From contig JBBDXW010000050.1 in assembly GCA_040902105.1 (NCBI GenBank), positions 1-64,000 of the forward strand: a DNA stretch of 64,000 nt. The letters run 5' to 3'. The stretch is from IDS-8 sp040902105. GTDB taxonomy: Bacteria > Pseudomonadota > Gammaproteobacteria > Steroidobacterales > Woeseiaceae. Shown piece after piece: positions 61,925 to 64,000 of the stretch (positions are counted from its first letter, which is position 1; each line of letters opens with the position of its first letter). The position numbers were made by a program, and so were the translations under genes. The notes beneath the pieces are model-generated. The model saw nothing but the letters and a program-made list of their open reading frames with translations, was not told where the DNA came from and did not search any database.

Positions 61925-64000
61925 ATGAACAAGCTCAAATACGCAATCCGGCAGCTGGCAATGCGGCCCGCCCTGGCGGCGATCATCGTTCTCACGCTGG
62001 CGCTCGGTATCGGGGCGAACGCGGCGATGTTCTCGCTGTTCCACCAGATATTGCTTCGGCCGCTGCCGGTGCCGGACCCCGGCAGTCTGGTCAATCTCGG
62101 CTCGCCTGGCCCGAAATCCGGCTCGGTGTCGTGCGGCAGCGCCGGCGAGTGCGAGTATGTGTTCAGTTACCCGATGCTGCGCGATCTCGAGCGGGAGCAG
62201 ACGGTGTTCACCGGCATTGCCGCGCATCGCGCGTTCGGCGCGAGCATTGCCGCCAAAGGCACGCAGGCGATCGGCGGCGAGGGTGTGGTCGTCAATGGCA
62301 ATTATTTCGCGGTATTGCAGCTTGTCCCGGCGCTCGGCCGCCTGATCGGCCCGCAGGACGAACCCAAGGTCGACGAAGGGCGTGTTGTCGTTCTGAGCTA
62401 CGACTACTGGCAGAACAACTTCGGCGGCGACGCGGCGGTTCTCGGAGAGATTCTCACCGTCAACGGTCAGCCGCTGACGGTAATCGGCGTCGCACCCGAG
62501 GGCTTTTCCGGCATCACGATCGGCCAGCGGCCGCAGGTGTTCGTCCCATTGACGATGCGCTGGCTGATGGAGCCGTTTTTTCCGGCCGGTGCGGAGAACC
62601 GCCAGTCGTATTGGGCCTACCTGTTCGCGCGCCTGAAGCGCGGCGTGTCGATGCAACAGGCCGAACGCAAGATCAACGGCGCGTACCGCGCGATCATCAA
62701 CGACATCGACGCGCCGCAGAATACCGGGATGTCAGAGCAGACGCTCGCGCTCTTCAAGGAGAAAACGCTGCGGCTCGAGCCGGGGGCGCGGGGCCAGAGC
62801 AGTGCGCCCGACGAGGCACGCCTGCCGCTGACGCTGCTGCTCGGTGTAACGGTGCTGGTGCTGGTGATTGCCTGCGTGAACATCGCCAACCTGCTGCTCG
62901 CGCGCGGCGCAGCGCGCGCCGGCGAGATGGCGGTGCGCGCGTCGGTCGGCGCCAGCCGCTGGCAGATGATCGCGCAGTTATTGACCGAGGCGGGACTGCT
63001 GGGCTTGCTCGGCTGCCTCGCCAGCCTGCCGGTCGCCGCTGCGACGCTCAGCGTGATTGGCATCATCATGCCGGCGGAGGCAGCGGCGAGCGCCGACATC
63101 GGCCTGAGCCGTGCTGCCGTCCTGTTTGCAGTCGGCGTATCGCTGATCACAGTGTTGCTGTTCGGCCTGTTGCCGGCGCTTGCCGCGACGCGCACGTCGC
63201 CGGTCGCGGTACTGAAAGAGCAAGCCGGGCAGCAGTCCGGCGGCCGCGGCATGGCCCGCTTCCGCCGCTCGCTCGTGACCGCACAGATCGCCTTCTCGAT
63301 GGTGCTGCTCGTGCTGGCCGGGCTGTTCACGCAAAGCCTCGCGAACGTCGCCAAAGTGGACCTCGGTCTGCGCGCCGATTCGGTCGCCACTTTTTCGATC
63401 GCACCGGTACTGAACGGGTATGCGCCCGAACGCTCATCGCAGTTATTCCGGCGCATCGAAGAAGATCTGGCCGCGCTGCCGGCTGTGGTCAGCGTCGGCT
63501 CGGCCATGGTACGGGTCATCGCCGGCGACAACTGGGGCAGCAACGTCTCGGTCCAGGACTTCGAGGCGGCGCCGGATACCGACACCAACGCGCAGTACAA
63601 CGAGGTCAGCCCGGGCTTCTTCCGCACCTTGCAGATTCCGCTGCTGTCCGGTCGAGATTTCAGCGACGCTGACCTTGTCGACCGCCCGCGCGTCGCGATT
63701 GTCAACGAGGCGTTCGCAGGAAAATTCGGGCTCGGCACCGATGCAGTTGGCAAACGAATGGCGACCGGCTCGGGCGGCGAACTCGACATCGAAATCATCG
63801 GGCTTGTCAAAGACGCGAAATACAGTGACGTGAAGGCGGCGGTGCCGCCGCAGTTTTTTCTCGCGCACGGGCAGAACGAGAGTCTCGGCTTCATGAACTT
63901 CTACGTACGCACGCAGCTCGCGCCCGGGGACGCACTCGCCGCGATCGCGCGAGTAGTTCCGGCGCTGGATCCGAACCTGCCGGTCGAAGATCTCGCGACC
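61925..64000 (+). CDS. ADOP-type ABC permease, array member 7 (runs off the window)
   Basis: At least 692 residues in one frame, open at the window end. N-terminus MNKLKYAIRQLAMRPALAAI and LALGIGANAAMFSLFHQILL, an unusual cysteine pair in VSCGSAGECEYVFS near residue 72, first FtsX block VLVIACVNIANLLLARGAARAGEMAVRASVGAS, central helix FSMVLLVLAGLFTQSLANVAKVDLGL, and most of the second periplasmic domain. The final helices are beyond the window. A GGAGGCATGACGCA ribosome region precedes the ATG. Large antisense and off-frame ORFs over this gene are shadows. Confidence 0.92.
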   Translation, partial: MNKLKYAIRQLAMRPALAAIIVLTLALGIGANAAMFSLFHQILLRPLPVPDPGSLVNLGSPGPKSGSVSCGSAGECEYVFSYPMLRDLEREQTVFTGIAAHRAFGASIAAKGTQAIGGEGVVVNGNYFAVLQLVPALGRLIGPQDEPKVDEGRVVVLSYDYWQNNFGGDAAVLGEILTVNGQPLTVIGVAPEGFSGITIGQRPQVFVPLTMRWLMEPFFPAGAENRQSYWAYLFARLKRGVSMQQAERKINGAYRAIINDIDAPQNTGMSEQTLALFKEKTLRLEPGARGQSSAPDEARLPLTLLLGVTVLVLVIACVNIANLLLARGAARAGEMAVRASVGASRWQMIAQLLTEAGLLGLLGCLASLPVAAATLSVIGIIMPAEAAASADIGLSRAAVLFAVGVSLITVLLFGLLPALAATRTSPVAVLKEQAGQQSGGRGMARFRRSLVTAQIAFSMVLLVLAGLFTQSLANVAKVDLGLRADSVATFSIAPVLNGYAPERSSQLFRRIEEDLAALPAVVSVGSAMVRVIAGDNWGSNVSVQDFEAAPDTDTNAQYNEVSPGFFRTLQIPLLSGRDFSDADLVDRPRVAIVNEAFAGKFGLGTDAVGKRMATGSGGELDIEIIGLVKDAKYSDVKAAVPPQFFLAHGQNESLGFMNFYVRTQLAPGDALAAIARVVPALDPNLPVEDLAT

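Noticed and set aside
62131..63672. 513-residue plus-strand frame inside permease member 7
   Set aside because: Arginine-rich nonsense in another frame of a clear permease, whose own frame stays open to the window end.
62617..63894. 425-residue minus-strand frame
   Set aside because: Antisense to member 7, Ser/Thr/Ala-rich low-complexity translation, no recognisable domain.

Overview
This is a GC-rich window (roughly 60% by eye) carrying two 10-base N runs (18906-18915 and 26779-26788), so it is a scaffolded draft, most likely from a metagenome-assembled genome. The gene set points to a Gram-negative bacterium with an outer membrane: MlaA, RND and AsmA-like lipid-transport proteins, lipobox lipoproteins, a TonB-receptor remnant, REP/BIME-like intergenic repeats and an Acr3-type arsenic operon. 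My inference is a gammaproteobacterium of the Woeseiales/Steroidobacterales/Xanthomonadales neighbourhood. No rRNA, tRNA, CRISPR array or prophage was recognised.

Layout. 0-1 kb: decayed DNA with a subtilase remnant. 1-3 kb: OsmC-like protein and flavin monooxygenase, an overlapping pair. 3.3-6.4 kb: a cluster of three genes, a cysteine synthase-glutaredoxin fusion, an isopenicillin-N-synthase-like Fe/2OG oxygenase and an AhpD-like protein, with a truncated BTAD/SARP-type regulator upstream. 6.5-12 kb: RND/MMPL exporter and MlaA, divergent from an AsmA-like protein. 12-14.8 kb: arsR-arsM-acr3-arsC. 15-22.7 kb: ordinary genes (O-methyltransferase, TerC, CHRD protein, TIGR02466-type oxygenase, S9 peptidase, alpha/beta hydrolase, YceH) with an insertion-sequence footprint at an assembly gap.

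22.8-35.5 kb and 42.3-44.2 kb: an arabinose island. It has a mutarotase, a GH51 alpha-L-arabinofuranosidase, a GH127 beta-L-arabinofuranosidase, a sodium/sugar symporter and a GntR regulator. It also has every step of the non-phosphorylative route from L-arabinose to 2-oxoglutarate: a Gfo/Idh sugar dehydrogenase, an SMP-30 lactonase, an IlvD/Edd dehydratase, an AraD1/FAH-family enzyme and a 2-oxoglutarate-semialdehyde dehydrogenase. Tails of a second GH51 and of a TonB receptor lie at its edge.

35.7-42 kb: a type I restriction-modification locus in which hsdS is joined in frame to hsdR, deleting the nuclease domain and Walker A of HsdR, followed by a DUF222-HNH endonuclease gene. 44.5-64 kb: one HlyD/MacA-like adaptor and one MacB/LolD-type ATPase followed by at least seven ~800-residue duplicated-FtsX (ADOP-type) permease genes in tandem, the last running off the window, plus two permease fragments. 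That array and the HsdS-HsdR fusion are the most unusual features. Several single-base frameshifts fall in or next to short homopolymers and may be sequencing errors.
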